Origin: an uncultured Caulobacteraceae bacterium | Lineage (GTDB): Bacteria; Pseudomonadota; Alphaproteobacteria; Caulobacterales; Caulobacteraceae | DNA: 32,749 nucleotides | Reading direction: 5' to 3' | Assembly (NCBI GenBank): GCA_903872075.1 | Contig: CAIQJF010000081.1 | Span: 1 to 32,749 of the forward strand | Shown: one piece after another, positions 15,718 to 23,804 of the stretch | How the letters are laid out: every line of letters begins with the position of its first letter | How positions within the stretch are numbered: the first letter of the stretch is position 1 | The notes under the pieces: generated by a model | Database searches by the model: none | What the model saw: the letters and a program-made list of their open reading frames with translations, nothing else | Told to the model about the DNA's origin: nothing | Made by a program: the position numbers and the translations under genes

Positions 15718-17271
15718 ATGAATCGATTGGTGTGTCTGGCTGTGTTCGCGGCCGTGTTGGCTTGCGCTGCTGGCGTCAACGCCGAACCGGCCGGCGTGTC
15801 GGTGAAGACCAGCCTCGGCCCTGTGAAAGGCGCCGTCGACGCCGGCGGGGTGATGAGCTTCAAGGGTATCCCCTTCGCCCAGCCCCCGGTGGGGCCGCTG
15901 CGCTGGACCCCGGCGGCGCCGGCCAAGGCCTGGACCGGCGAGCGCGACGCCACGGCCTTCGGGCCGGGATGCCTGCAACGCACGAAACTCTCGACCCGGG
16001 AGACCGCCTCGTCCGGCGCGGCCCCTGAGAAAACCTCGGAAGACTGCCTGACTTTGAACGTCTGGACGCCGGCGCACGGGATCAAGCCCTTGCCGGTGAT
16101 GGTGTGGATCCACGGCGGCGGCCACACCGCCGGCGCCTCGTCCCTGACCTTCTATGACGGTTCGAGCTTCGCCCGGGACGGCGTGATCCTGGTCAGTGTC
16201 AACTATCGTCTGGGCCTGCTTGGCTATTTCGCCCATCCGGCCCTGACAAAAGCAGCGGCGACGAACGCCCCGCTGGGGAGCTACGGGACCACCGACCAGC
16301 TGCAGGCCCTGCGCTGGGTTCAGAAGAACATCGCCGCCTTCGGCGGGGACCCGAAGAACGTCACCGTGTTCGGCGAGAGCGCCGGGGCGCAGAGCACCCT
16401 CACCCTGCTGGCGACGCCCGCGGCGAAGGGGCTGTTTGCCCGCGCCATCGTGCAGTCGGCCTATATCGCCGGCGGGTTCCCGAGTCTCGGCGAGGCCGAG
16501 GCCACCGGCGCCGGGGTCGCGACCGCCGTGGGCCTTCCGGGCGCCGCCGCCACCCTCGAACAGCTTCGCAATGTCCCTGGTGACGCCTTGATCGCCGCCC
16601 AGGAGAAGCTCCCCTCCGGGCCGGTGGTCGACGGCCGCCTGCTGCCGGTCAGGCCGGCGAAGGCGATCGGGCGCGGCGACATCCTGCATGTGCCCCTGAT
16701 GATCGGCACCAATTCCGACGAAGGCTCGCTGGTCGCCGGGCGCGATCCCGCCTCCGTGCTGGCCGAGGGTTCTCCCGACCTGGTCGCCTTCGCCCGCGCG
16801 ACCTATGGCGCGCCTGCGAGCAAGGACGCCGTCCTGGCGCGGAACCTCTGGCGCGACGTGACTTTCACCGCCCCGACCCGCTGGGTCGCCCGCAAGGCCT
16901 CGGCCACGCAGAAGGTCTGGCTCTATCATTATGACTATACGCCCGAGCGCCTGCGCGGGGTGTGGGCCGGTGTGCCCCACGGCTATGAGGTGCCGTTCGT
17001 GTTCGACAGCCTGGGCAAGGTCCCGCAGTTTTCCGGCCTGCTGACGGCCGCCGACAAGGCCTCGATCGCCACGACCCACAGCTGCTGGGTCAGTTTCGCC
17101 AAGACCGGCGTTCCCGTCTGCGACGGCGCGCCGGCCTGGCCGGCCTATTCGCCCTCTGAGGATCAGGTGATGGACTTCGGCGTCGCCGATAAGATCCTGA
17201 CGCATCGCGATGCGCCGATCCTGGATGCGGTCGAGAAGAAGCTGGTCGCCGACGGCAAGCTTCTGCCCTGA
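15718..17271 (+). CDS. Exported type-B carboxylesterase
   Basis: This alpha/beta-hydrolase of the carboxylesterase/cholinesterase family has 517 residues. A signal peptide ends near VNAEP, which directs it to the periplasm or beyond. The catalytic triad is visible: Ser221 in the nucleophile elbow GESAG, Glu335 in NSDEGS and His421 in VPHGYE. The oxyanion loop is IHGGG (about residue 140). FKGIPFAQPPVGPLRW near the N terminus is the family's opening signature. It hydrolyses carboxylic esters; substrates of bacterial members are diverse. The ATG at 15718 has AAGGTGGG upstream, and the frame extends 60 bases further without a better start. It is followed after 17 bases by the CHAT protein gene, which indicates co-transcription. 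Confidence 0.93.
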   Translation: MNRLVCLAVFAAVLACAAGVNAEPAGVSVKTSLGPVKGAVDAGGVMSFKGIPFAQPPVGPLRWTPAAPAKAWTGERDATAFGPGCLQRTKLSTRETASSGAAPEKTSEDCLTLNVWTPAHGIKPLPVMVWIHGGGHTAGASSLTFYDGSSFARDGVILVSVNYRLGLLGYFAHPALTKAAATNAPLGSYGTTDQLQALRWVQKNIAAFGGDPKNVTVFGESAGAQSTLTLLATPAAKGLFARAIVQSAYIAGGFPSLGEAEATGAGVATAVGLPGAAATLEQLRNVPGDALIAAQEKLPSGPVVDGRLLPVRPAKAIGRGDILHVPLMIGTNSDEGSLVAGRDPASVLAEGSPDLVAFARATYGAPASKDAVLARNLWRDVTFTAPTRWVARKASATQKVWLYHYDYTPERLRGVWAGVPHGYEVPFVFDSLGKVPQFSGLLTAADKASIATTHSCWVSFAKTGVPVCDGAPAWPAYSPSEDQVMDFGVADKILTHRDAPILDAVEKKLVADGKLLP

Positions 17272-17288
17272 CCTGAGACGAGGCGGCC

Positions 17289-20200
17289 ATGCGGCGGTTC
17301 TTCGGCGTTCTGGCGATTTTCGCGGTCCTCGCGGGGGCTGTGCCTGCGATCGCCGATTCAGCCGCCGCTGTCCTCACGGCCGAGCGTCTGAAGACCTTCG
17401 ACGCGCTCAACACCGCCAACGACTGGGCCGAGCTTGAGAAGCAGGCCGGCGCCGCCCTGGCCGAACTTGACCGGACACCGGGCGCCGACGATCTCGACCG
17501 GGCCACTGCGCTGCTGTGGCTGCAGCGCGCCCACGAGGGAGAGGGCCGCTATGCCTTGGCCGAGGGCGAAGCCCGCCGCCTTCTGGCGATCCGTGAGGCG
17601 AAGCTTGGACCGGACGCCGCCGACACCGGCGACGCCGACGACGCCGTCGCGGGCGTTCTGTACGATCAGGGTCAGTTGGCGCAGGCCGAGATGTTCTACC
17701 GCCGCGGCGTGGCGGTTGCCCTGAAGAACTTCGCGCCTGACAGCCTGCAAGTGGCGGTTGAGCTGAGCAACCTCGCCCTGGTCGTGCAGGATCGCGGCCG
17801 GCTGGCGGAGGCCGAGCCGCTCTATCGCCGCGCCCTGGCGGCGGCGCGAAAGACAGCCGGCGACAACAGCCCCTACACCGCCACGTTCGAGAACAATCTT
17901 GCGGAGATTCTGCGGCGGCTGGGCCGATATGAAGAGGCCGAGCTGCTTTTCCGCGAGTCCCTGGCGGTGAGCGAGGCGACCTTAGGTCAAAATCATCCGG
18001 CGACGGCATCCAGCCTCAACAATCTGGCGCATGTTCTGCAGCACCAGGGTCGCTATGCCGAGGCCGAGCCCCTGTTCACCCGGGCCATCGCCATCGATGA
18101 GGCGGCGTCCGGACCCGACCATGCGAGCACGGCGATCGACGTGCACAACAAGGCCGCTCTGCTGAGCGATCTCGGGCGCATGGCCGAAGCGGAGGCGCTG
18201 ATGCGCCGCGCCCTGGCCATCCAGACCAAGGCCCAGGGCGCGGCCCACCCGAACACGGCGCGGATGTCCGCCGATCTGGCCGAGTTGCTGCGCCGCCGGG
18301 ACCGGCCGGCCGAGGCCGAAGCGCTCTATCGCGAGGCCGAGGGCGTTCAGCTGTCTCAGCTCGGCCCGCGCCATCCGGATCTGGCCCGGACATTGGGCGG
18401 CCTGGCCGAGGTGCGTCAGGCGCGCGGCGATCTCCGCGAGGCCGATCGTCTGGCGCGGCAGGCGCTGCGGATCAACCAGAGCACGCTCGGCGCCGCTCAC
18501 CCGTTGACCCTCGCGGCCGAGGAACGGTTGGCCGACATTCAGTTTGCCGCCGGTGACGCCGCCGGCGCGGCGGCGCGGCTGCGGCCCGTTTGCGCCGCGC
18601 GCCTGTCCACCGTCTCCGGGCGGGGCCAGAATGGCGACACCCATCGCCAGGGCGACAGCCTCGCCGGCCACTGCGCCCGGCGGCTGACCCTGGCGCTGCG
18701 GGCCCTGTCGCCCCGGCCGGACGGGCGGCTGGCCCGCGAGGCCTTCATCGTCGCCCAGCGCGCCACCCAGTCCGCCGCCGCCGAGGCCCTGGCGCGCGCC
18801 GGGGCCCTGGACGCCGCCCGGCGCGACGGGGTCGGGGCGGAGGCGCAAGCCTATGAAGACGCCCTCGTGCGCCGCGACTCCCTGGATCAGGCCCTTGCCG
18901 AGGTCGCCGGCAAGCCCGGCCCCGCGGCGGCTGACCGCCGGGAAACCCTGCGCAAGGACCGCGCCGCGGCCGGCGAACTGATCGCAAGCCTTGAGCGGAC
19001 CCTGATCCTGAAGGCGCCAGGCTATTGGGATTTCCGCGCACCGGGTGTCGTGCCGGTGGCGGAGCTTCAGGGGCGGGCCCGCGGCCGGGCCGGCCTGCTC
19101 AATCCGGACGAGGCCCTGATCCTGTTCGAGACCCCGGCCGATGGCGACCGCGGTCTGGTCTTCGCCGTCACCCGGGAGAATTTCGCCTGGGCTACGATCA
19201 ATCTGACCGGACGCGATCTGGCCGCGCGCATCGCCGCCCTGCGCCGGCAGATCGACCCTTTGAGCTACGGGGTCGCCGAGCCGCCGGGCGCCGGAAGCGC
19301 GCCGCGCCGGCGAGGCCCCCGTTTCGACCGGCAGGCGGCGTTCGATCTGTACAAGACCCTGTTCGGCGATCCGGCGATCCAGGCTGTGATCGGTTCGAAG
19401 CCCACCTGGCTGGTGATCCCCTCCGGCGCCCTCACCACCTTGCCGCCGGCCCTGCTGGTCACCGCACCGCCACCGGGCGGGACGGCCGGAGACGCCAGCC
19501 CCGAGCAGATGCGCGTCACAGCCTGGCTGGCGCGATCGCGGGCCATCGGCATTCTGCCCGCCGTCGGCTCACTCCGGACCCTGAGGACCGGTGGCACGGC
19601 GAGCGCCCCGGCGGGGGGCGAGGCCCTGCTCGCCCTGGCCGACCCGGATTTCGGCGGTGGCGCCGGCGCCGGCGATCAGGCGGAGCAGGCCGCGCCACGC
19701 GGGTTCGACGCCTATTTCCGCGACGGACGGCCGAATGAAACCGCCCTCAGCCGGCTACCCGCGCTGCCCGGCGCCCGGGCCGAGGCCCAGGCGCTGAAGC
19801 GGGCGCTGGGCGCCGCCGACGACACCGTGCTCAGCGGGGCCGCCGCCTCCAAGGCCGAACTCCTGCGCCGCAACCGCGACGGACGCCTGGCCAAGGTGCG
19901 GGTGCTGGAGTTCGCCACCCATGGCCTGCTGGCGGGCGATATCTCCGGACTGGCCGAGCCCGCCCTGGCTCTGTCGGCGGAGGACGGGCCCGGCAATATC
20001 CTGCTGCGCGCCTCCGAGGCGGCGGGGCTGACCCTGCACGCCGACTGGGTGCTGCTCTCGGCCTGCAACACCGCCAGCCCCGACGCCGCCGATTCCCAAG
20101 GGCTTTCCGGCCTGACCCGGGCATTCCTGTTCGCGGGCGCGCGCTCATTGCTGGTCTCTCACTGGCGCCTCAGCGACGATGTGGCCGAAACCCTGGTGCC

Positions 20201-20351
20201 GGCGATCCTGCGGCTGCAACGCGGCGAAGGCCATCTCTCCAAGGCGGAGGCCCTTCGGCGCGCCTCCCTGGCCATCCTCGACGACGGCGAGCCGCGCCAC
20301 GCTTTCCCGTTCGCCTGGGCCCCGTTCGTGCTGGTGGGCGAGCCGCGCTAA
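17289..20351 (+). CDS. Exported TPR-CHAT domain cysteine protease-like protein
   Basis: This 1020-residue protein has a signal peptide (cleavage near AIADSA). Kinesin-light-chain-type TPR repeats of about 42 residues occupy about residues 100-430 (units such as LNNLAHVLQHQGRYAEAEPLF, with GxxHP linkers). A long helical middle follows, then a C-terminal CHAT domain at about residues 690-1018. CHAT domains are caspase-like peptidases; the dyad is present as His878 in FATHGL and Cys926 in LSACNT, with the SHWRLSDD strand after it. Known TPR-CHAT proteins include eukaryotic separase-related and type III CRISPR-linked proteases, but this one is exported and has no defence neighbours. A GAGG site lies before the ATG. 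It forms a tight unit with the esterase and the PLP enzyme. Its target is unknown. Confidence 0.88.
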   Translation: MRRFFGVLAIFAVLAGAVPAIADSAAAVLTAERLKTFDALNTANDWAELEKQAGAALAELDRTPGADDLDRATALLWLQRAHEGEGRYALAEGEARRLLAIREAKLGPDAADTGDADDAVAGVLYDQGQLAQAEMFYRRGVAVALKNFAPDSLQVAVELSNLALVVQDRGRLAEAEPLYRRALAAARKTAGDNSPYTATFENNLAEILRRLGRYEEAELLFRESLAVSEATLGQNHPATASSLNNLAHVLQHQGRYAEAEPLFTRAIAIDEAASGPDHASTAIDVHNKAALLSDLGRMAEAEALMRRALAIQTKAQGAAHPNTARMSADLAELLRRRDRPAEAEALYREAEGVQLSQLGPRHPDLARTLGGLAEVRQARGDLREADRLARQALRINQSTLGAAHPLTLAAEERLADIQFAAGDAAGAAARLRPVCAARLSTVSGRGQNGDTHRQGDSLAGHCARRLTLALRALSPRPDGRLAREAFIVAQRATQSAAAEALARAGALDAARRDGVGAEAQAYEDALVRRDSLDQALAEVAGKPGPAAADRRETLRKDRAAAGELIASLERTLILKAPGYWDFRAPGVVPVAELQGRARGRAGLLNPDEALILFETPADGDRGLVFAVTRENFAWATINLTGRDLAARIAALRRQIDPLSYGVAEPPGAGSAPRRRGPRFDRQAAFDLYKTLFGDPAIQAVIGSKPTWLVIPSGALTTLPPALLVTAPPPGGTAGDASPEQMRVTAWLARSRAIGILPAVGSLRTLRTGGTASAPAGGEALLALADPDFGGGAGAGDQAEQAAPRGFDAYFRDGRPNETALSRLPALPGARAEAQALKRALGAADDTVLSGAAASKAELLRRNRDGRLAKVRVLEFATHGLLAGDISGLAEPALALSAEDGPGNILLRASEAAGLTLHADWVLLSACNTASPDAADSQGLSGLTRAFLFAGARSLLVSHWRLSDDVAETLVPAILRLQRGEGHLSKAEALRRASLAILDDGEPRHAFPFAWAPFVLVGEPR

Positions 20352-20387
20352 GGTCGCCGACCCAGCGGTGCGTCCAAGGAGACCGAG

Positions 20388-21608
20388 ATGATTTCGCGCA
20401 GAGCGGCGCTGTCGGCGCTTCTGGCCTCGCCCGGGGTCGCCCTGGCGGCCGACGCACAGTCTGACATGCCGCCGCGCACCGGGCCGCTGGGACCGGCCGA
20501 TTTCGCGATCACCGGGACCTATCTCAACGCCGCCTATACCCACCCGATGACCCGCGCCGCGGCGGCGGCGGCGGCCAGCTTCCTCGCCGGTCGCGCTGAT
20601 CCGGGGCGCACGCCCGATCTGGCGCGCGACGCCAAGGCCCTGTTCGCGCGGCTGATCAACGCCGATCCGTCGGAGATCGCGCGCATCCCCTCGACCTCCT
20701 ACGGCGAGAGCTTCGTCATCGGCGCCATGGGCCTGCAGGGCGATCCGAACGCCGCCATCGTCACCGACATCCTGCATTTCGACGGCTCGCTCTACACGTA
20801 CGGTGAACTGGCCAAACAGGGGGCGGCGGTCACCATCCTGCCGATGACGGCCGACGGGCGGATCGACATGAACGTGCTGGAAAGCGCGGTCACGCCGCGC
20901 ACGCGGCTGGTGGCCGTCTCCCTGGTCTCCATGGTCAACGGCTTCGCCCACGACCTGAAGACCGTCTGCGAAATCGCCCATCGGCGCGGAGCGATGGTCT
21001 ATGTGGACGCCATCCAGGCCGCCGGCGCCTGCCCCATCGACGTCAAGGCCAGCGGCGTCGATTTCCTCGCCTGTTCAAGCTTCAAATGGCTGATGGGCGA
21101 CTTCGGCTGCGGCTATCTCTATGTGCGGCCCGACCGCATGGCGCACCTGCGCCGGACGCAGTTCGGCTATCATCAGCCGAGGTCCCTGGCCTACCACCTG
21201 CTGCCCGGCGATCCGCCGGGACCCGCCCTGTTCGAGGCCGAGCCGGACAATGCGACCGCCGCCGGCATGTTCGAGGTGGGCTCTCTCAGCATCGCCGCCG
21301 AGGTCGCCAACTCCGTGGCGATCCGCCGGATTCTCGACACCGGCGTCGGCGCCATCGAAGCCCGCCGCCAGCCGTGGATGGCGCGCCTCCGCGAGCGCCT
21401 GGGCGACCGTTATCGCTGCCTCACGCCGCCGGGGGCAACCTCGCCGATAATCGCCTTCTCGCTGATCGGGGCGGACAAGCTCCTGGGGCCGCGCCTGCGC
21501 GAGGCCGGGATCAACATCCAACTGTACGACAACCGCTTTCGCATCTCGCCGTCGGTCTACAACACGGCCGCGGACATCGCGCGGGTGATCGATGTGTTGC
21601 TGGGGTGA
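20388..21608 (+). CDS. Exported class-V aminotransferase-fold PLP enzyme
   Basis: This 406-residue enzyme has a fold-type I, class-V (cysteine desulphurase/isopenicillin N epimerase-like) core. The PLP Schiff-base lysine is Lys233 in SSFKWLMG, and Asp207 in VYVDAIQAAG would hold the pyridine nitrogen. The N terminus starts ISRRAALSALLASPGVALAAD, a short twin-arginine-like signal (RR followed by a hydrophobic stretch and an ALA-A cleavage site). This suggests export of the folded, cofactor-loaded protein to the periplasm. A precedent is the Tat-exported PLP protein PvdN of pyoverdine biosynthesis. AAGGAG lies seven bases before the ATG. It is the last gene of the run after the CHAT protein, 36 bases away. 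Aminotransferase, lyase, epimerase or oxidative activity cannot be separated by sequence. Confidence 0.88.
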   Translation: MISRRAALSALLASPGVALAADAQSDMPPRTGPLGPADFAITGTYLNAAYTHPMTRAAAAAAASFLAGRADPGRTPDLARDAKALFARLINADPSEIARIPSTSYGESFVIGAMGLQGDPNAAIVTDILHFDGSLYTYGELAKQGAAVTILPMTADGRIDMNVLESAVTPRTRLVAVSLVSMVNGFAHDLKTVCEIAHRRGAMVYVDAIQAAGACPIDVKASGVDFLACSSFKWLMGDFGCGYLYVRPDRMAHLRRTQFGYHQPRSLAYHLLPGDPPGPALFEAEPDNATAAGMFEVGSLSIAAEVANSVAIRRILDTGVGAIEARRQPWMARLRERLGDRYRCLTPPGATSPIIAFSLIGADKLLGPRLREAGINIQLYDNRFRISPSVYNTAADIARVIDVLLG

Positions 21609-21621
21609 GGCGGCTCGCCCC
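21602..21621 (+). terminator. Hairpin at the end of the PLP gene, weak terminator candidate
   Basis: GGGGTGAG (21602-21609) pairs with CTCGCCCC (21614-21621) with one G-T wobble and a four-base loop. It includes the stop codon of the PLP gene. Only a loose CCTTGGTTT follows, not a proper T run. It could mark the end of both convergent transcripts (21608 and 21656). Confidence 0.3.
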
Positions 21622-21655
21622 CATGCCTTGGTTTCAGGTGATTGAGATCAGTGCG

Positions 21656-22198
21656 TCAGCGCCGTGGGACGGGCGGGGAGACGGCATGGGCGACGCCGGT
21701 GAGAGAATTGACCAGCTGCACATCGCCTGGAAAGCCGGTGTCGCCGTCGTCCCAGCCGGCGGGACAGCTGGCTTGAACCTGACGATACCGCTGGGTGGAC
21801 ACGAACTGCTTGTCGGGGTTGGCCGCGGACTGCATTTCGGACCGGACGCTGAAATCATGGCCGACATCGCCGCTGGTCACGGAATGGACGCTGAACAGGT
21901 CCTCGCCCAACCGGCAGCGCCCGGTGAACACCCCCGCCGGCGTCTGGGCCTGATCGATCAGGCGGCAATGCGCGCCGTTGGCCTCCGGCAGGGCCCTGCC
22001 GAGACCCTGGCGAATGACGGCGCCCGCGCAGATGAGCTGCCGCTTCGCCGGCCCGCCGCTTTCGGACGTGTCGATCGACCACAAGGAAGGCGGCTCCGCG
22101 GACGGCGCGGCGCGGGTCGATGTTTCGGCCGCGCGGACGCTGAGGCCCGCCAGCCCAAGTCCAAACAGGGCCGCCAAGACAAGGTAGGTTCGAGACAC
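21656..22198 (-). CDS. Secreted DUF3617-like protein
   Basis: This 180-residue protein has a signal peptide (MSRTYLVLAALFGLGLAGLS, cleavage near VRAAE). Its pattern resembles DUF3617 proteins of unknown function: an early SLWSIDTSE strand, a cysteine in LICAG, a pair HCRLID and GRCRLGED, and a repeating beta-strand series ending in QRYRQVQASCP. Four cysteines suggest two disulphides in the periplasm. The start is a GTG at 22198 with AGGAG eight bases upstream, which decides the start. The DUF assignment is by pattern only. It is convergent with the PLP enzyme gene, 47 bases away. Confidence 0.72.
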   Translation of the reverse strand: MSRTYLVLAALFGLGLAGLSVRAAETSTRAAPSAEPPSLWSIDTSESGGPAKRQLICAGAVIRQGLGRALPEANGAHCRLIDQAQTPAGVFTGRCRLGEDLFSVHSVTSGDVGHDFSVRSEMQSAANPDKQFVSTQRYRQVQASCPAGWDDGDTGFPGDVQLVNSLTGVAHAVSPPVPRR

Positions 22199-22954
22199 AG
22201 GCTTGCTCCTCTGGCGACCGCATCAGGCCGCCGGCGCCGTCCCTGACGCTGAGCCCACAGAGGTGCCTGTGCTCCGGATCGGAAAACACTCAGGGCTTCG
22301 CGAATGTGTGATCGCGCCGCCTGTCGCGGCGATGCGCAGCCAGGCCGAAGCCTCGGGCGGCGCCCGCTACCATCAGCTGAACCGGCTCATACCAAGGTGG
22401 GTTTTCCTAAACTCCATGCGCTATCCGGGCTTCCCCGCGGGCGGCTTATTACCATTGGCCAAACCTGTATGTTCCGGCTCGCGCGAGCAGCGCCGTCGCG
22501 GGTGTCCGCGTTCCGGCGTCAAGGCTTGGCGCGGGGTTGGGTTTGTAAGCGAGAGTGAGTTTCATGACGGAGTTCAATCTGGATCGGCCGCTCAACGCCG
22601 GGCCGTGGGCCCCGGTCAGGGTACGATATGACGCTTGGCCGGATCGCACGGCGCGCCGCCTACGGCTCGTGTCCGCCTGCCACCGGCCTGAGGACTGCGC
22701 CTCTGGTGACGCGCAGGACGCTTCGCCGCGCGCCGTCCGGGAGTTTGCGACCGAGGGTCAAGAGGTCGGATCTCACATCAGGGGGCCCTGGGACGAGGCG
22801 ACGGAGGCGAGGCCTGCCAAGCGATGGAATTTTCCGGTGATCGCGGCCTGGATCGCGGACACTGCTGGTTTCCCTGGCCGGCTGGGCCGGTCTTGTGGCG
22901 CTGTTCAGGACGTTGTTCTGAACTACAGGCGCCGCGAACCACGCGTAGGCTAAA
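22199..22954. other. 755-base stretch without a convincing gene
   Basis: The first part holds the upstream region of the DUF3617-like gene. Open frames exist, the longest convincing-looking one on the plus strand at 22564-22953 (130 residues from MTEFNLD, with a purine-rich GAGAGTGAG upstream). Its third-position GC, about 74 percent by hand count, looks lower than the neighbouring genes. The product shows no motif, signal or membrane segment. A GTTCAG-N9-CTGAAC inverted repeat lies at 22903-22923, just beyond the stop of the regulator gene. It may be a decayed gene or long untranslated and regulatory sequence. Confidence 0.5.
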
Positions 22955-23581
22955 TCAGCGCGCGGGCGGCTGAATCCCGAGGCGATCTGCCATCCGGACC
23001 AGATCGGCCAGTGAGGCGGCGCCCATCTTACGCATGACATTACCGCGATGGATCTTGACGGTAATCTCGCTGAGATTGACCTCACCGGCGATCTGCTTGT
23101 TCATGCGGCCAGACACCACATAGCCCATGATCTCGCGTTCGCGCGGCGACAGCGAGTCGAACTTTTTCACCAGTCCGGCCTCGGCCTGATGAAGTTCCAG
23201 TCTGCGCCGGTCGCGTTCCAGCGCGACGTGAATGGCGTCCAGCAGTTCCTGTTCGCGGAAGGGCTTGGGCAGGAATTCCACCGCACCCGCCTTCATGGCG
23301 CGCACGCTCATGGGAATATCGCCGTGGCCGGTCACCAGGATGATCGGGATATGGTCGCCGGCCGCGCCAAGTTCGTCCTGCAGGTCGAGGCCGCTTTGGC
23401 CCGGCATGCGGACATCGAGCACCAGACAACAGGGGCCGTTTGCGCGCGGCGCCTGTCGGAAGGCGAGGGCGGACTCGAAGTCGACAACGCTGAGCCCCAC
23501 GGACCGCAGCAGGCTCTTCACTGAGTCGCGCACGGCCGAGTCGTCATCGACGACATAGACGGTGGCCGTTTCGAGCGTCAT
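22955..23581 (-). CDS. FixJ-like response regulator (REC-LuxR HTH)
   Basis: This two-component response regulator has 208 residues. The N-terminal receiver domain has the acidic cluster VDDDS (11-15), phosphoacceptor Asp56 in LVLDVRMP, a Thr in LVTGHGD and Lys in LPKPF. The C-terminal LuxR/FixJ helix-turn-helix is at about residues 138-198 (LSPREREIMGYVVSGRMNKQ, then LSEITVKIHRGNVMRKM). On phosphorylation such proteins dimerise and activate promoters. The start is taken as the ATG at 23581, which begins directly before the receiver fold; the frame extends to 23689 but adds only low-complexity residues. The kinase gene upstream on the same strand ends 223 bases away and is the obvious partner. 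Confidence 0.92.
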   Translation of the reverse strand: MTLETATVYVVDDDSAVRDSVKSLLRSVGLSVVDFESALAFRQAPRANGPCCLVLDVRMPGQSGLDLQDELGAAGDHIPIILVTGHGDIPMSVRAMKAGAVEFLPKPFREQELLDAIHVALERDRRRLELHQAEAGLVKKFDSLSPREREIMGYVVSGRMNKQIAGEVNLSEITVKIHRGNVMRKMGAASLADLVRMADRLGIQPPAR

Positions 23582-23804
23582 CGCTGGGTATGCTTCCCTG
23601 CTGCAATATACTTTGGCAGCGTCTCGCGGACGACAATGTCCCCGCCCGTCGGACATCTGCCCCTGAGCATCAGATTGAACCGCGGCCAAGCTATTTCAAA
23701 GGAGAAATTGAGAGCTATTCGGGATAGGGCCCCTGTCCGGATTCCCGGCCGTTATTGGGCGGGCCACGTCATGAGGATAACCGGCCCCCAAGTCCGCGAG
23801 GGCG
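23582..23804 (-). other. Gap between kinase and response regulator genes
   Basis: These 223 bases separate the kinase stop from the regulator start on the same strand, which is long for a bicistronic pair, so the regulator may have its own promoter. On the opposite strand a good AAGGAG precedes a possible TTG start at 23707 with a 54-codon frame running to 23869, but its product has no recognisable features and it enters the kinase gene. Confidence 0.4.

Noticed and set aside
14295..16127. A 610-codon open frame on the minus strand opposite the ATP-grasp and esterase genes
   Set aside because: Low-complexity, Arg/Gly/His-rich translation with no domain. The plus-strand genes are well supported.
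17289..20351. A CRISPR-linked or other defence system around the CHAT protease
   Set aside because: No Cas genes, repeats, gasdermin or nuclease neighbours, and the protein has a signal peptide. An envelope role fits better.
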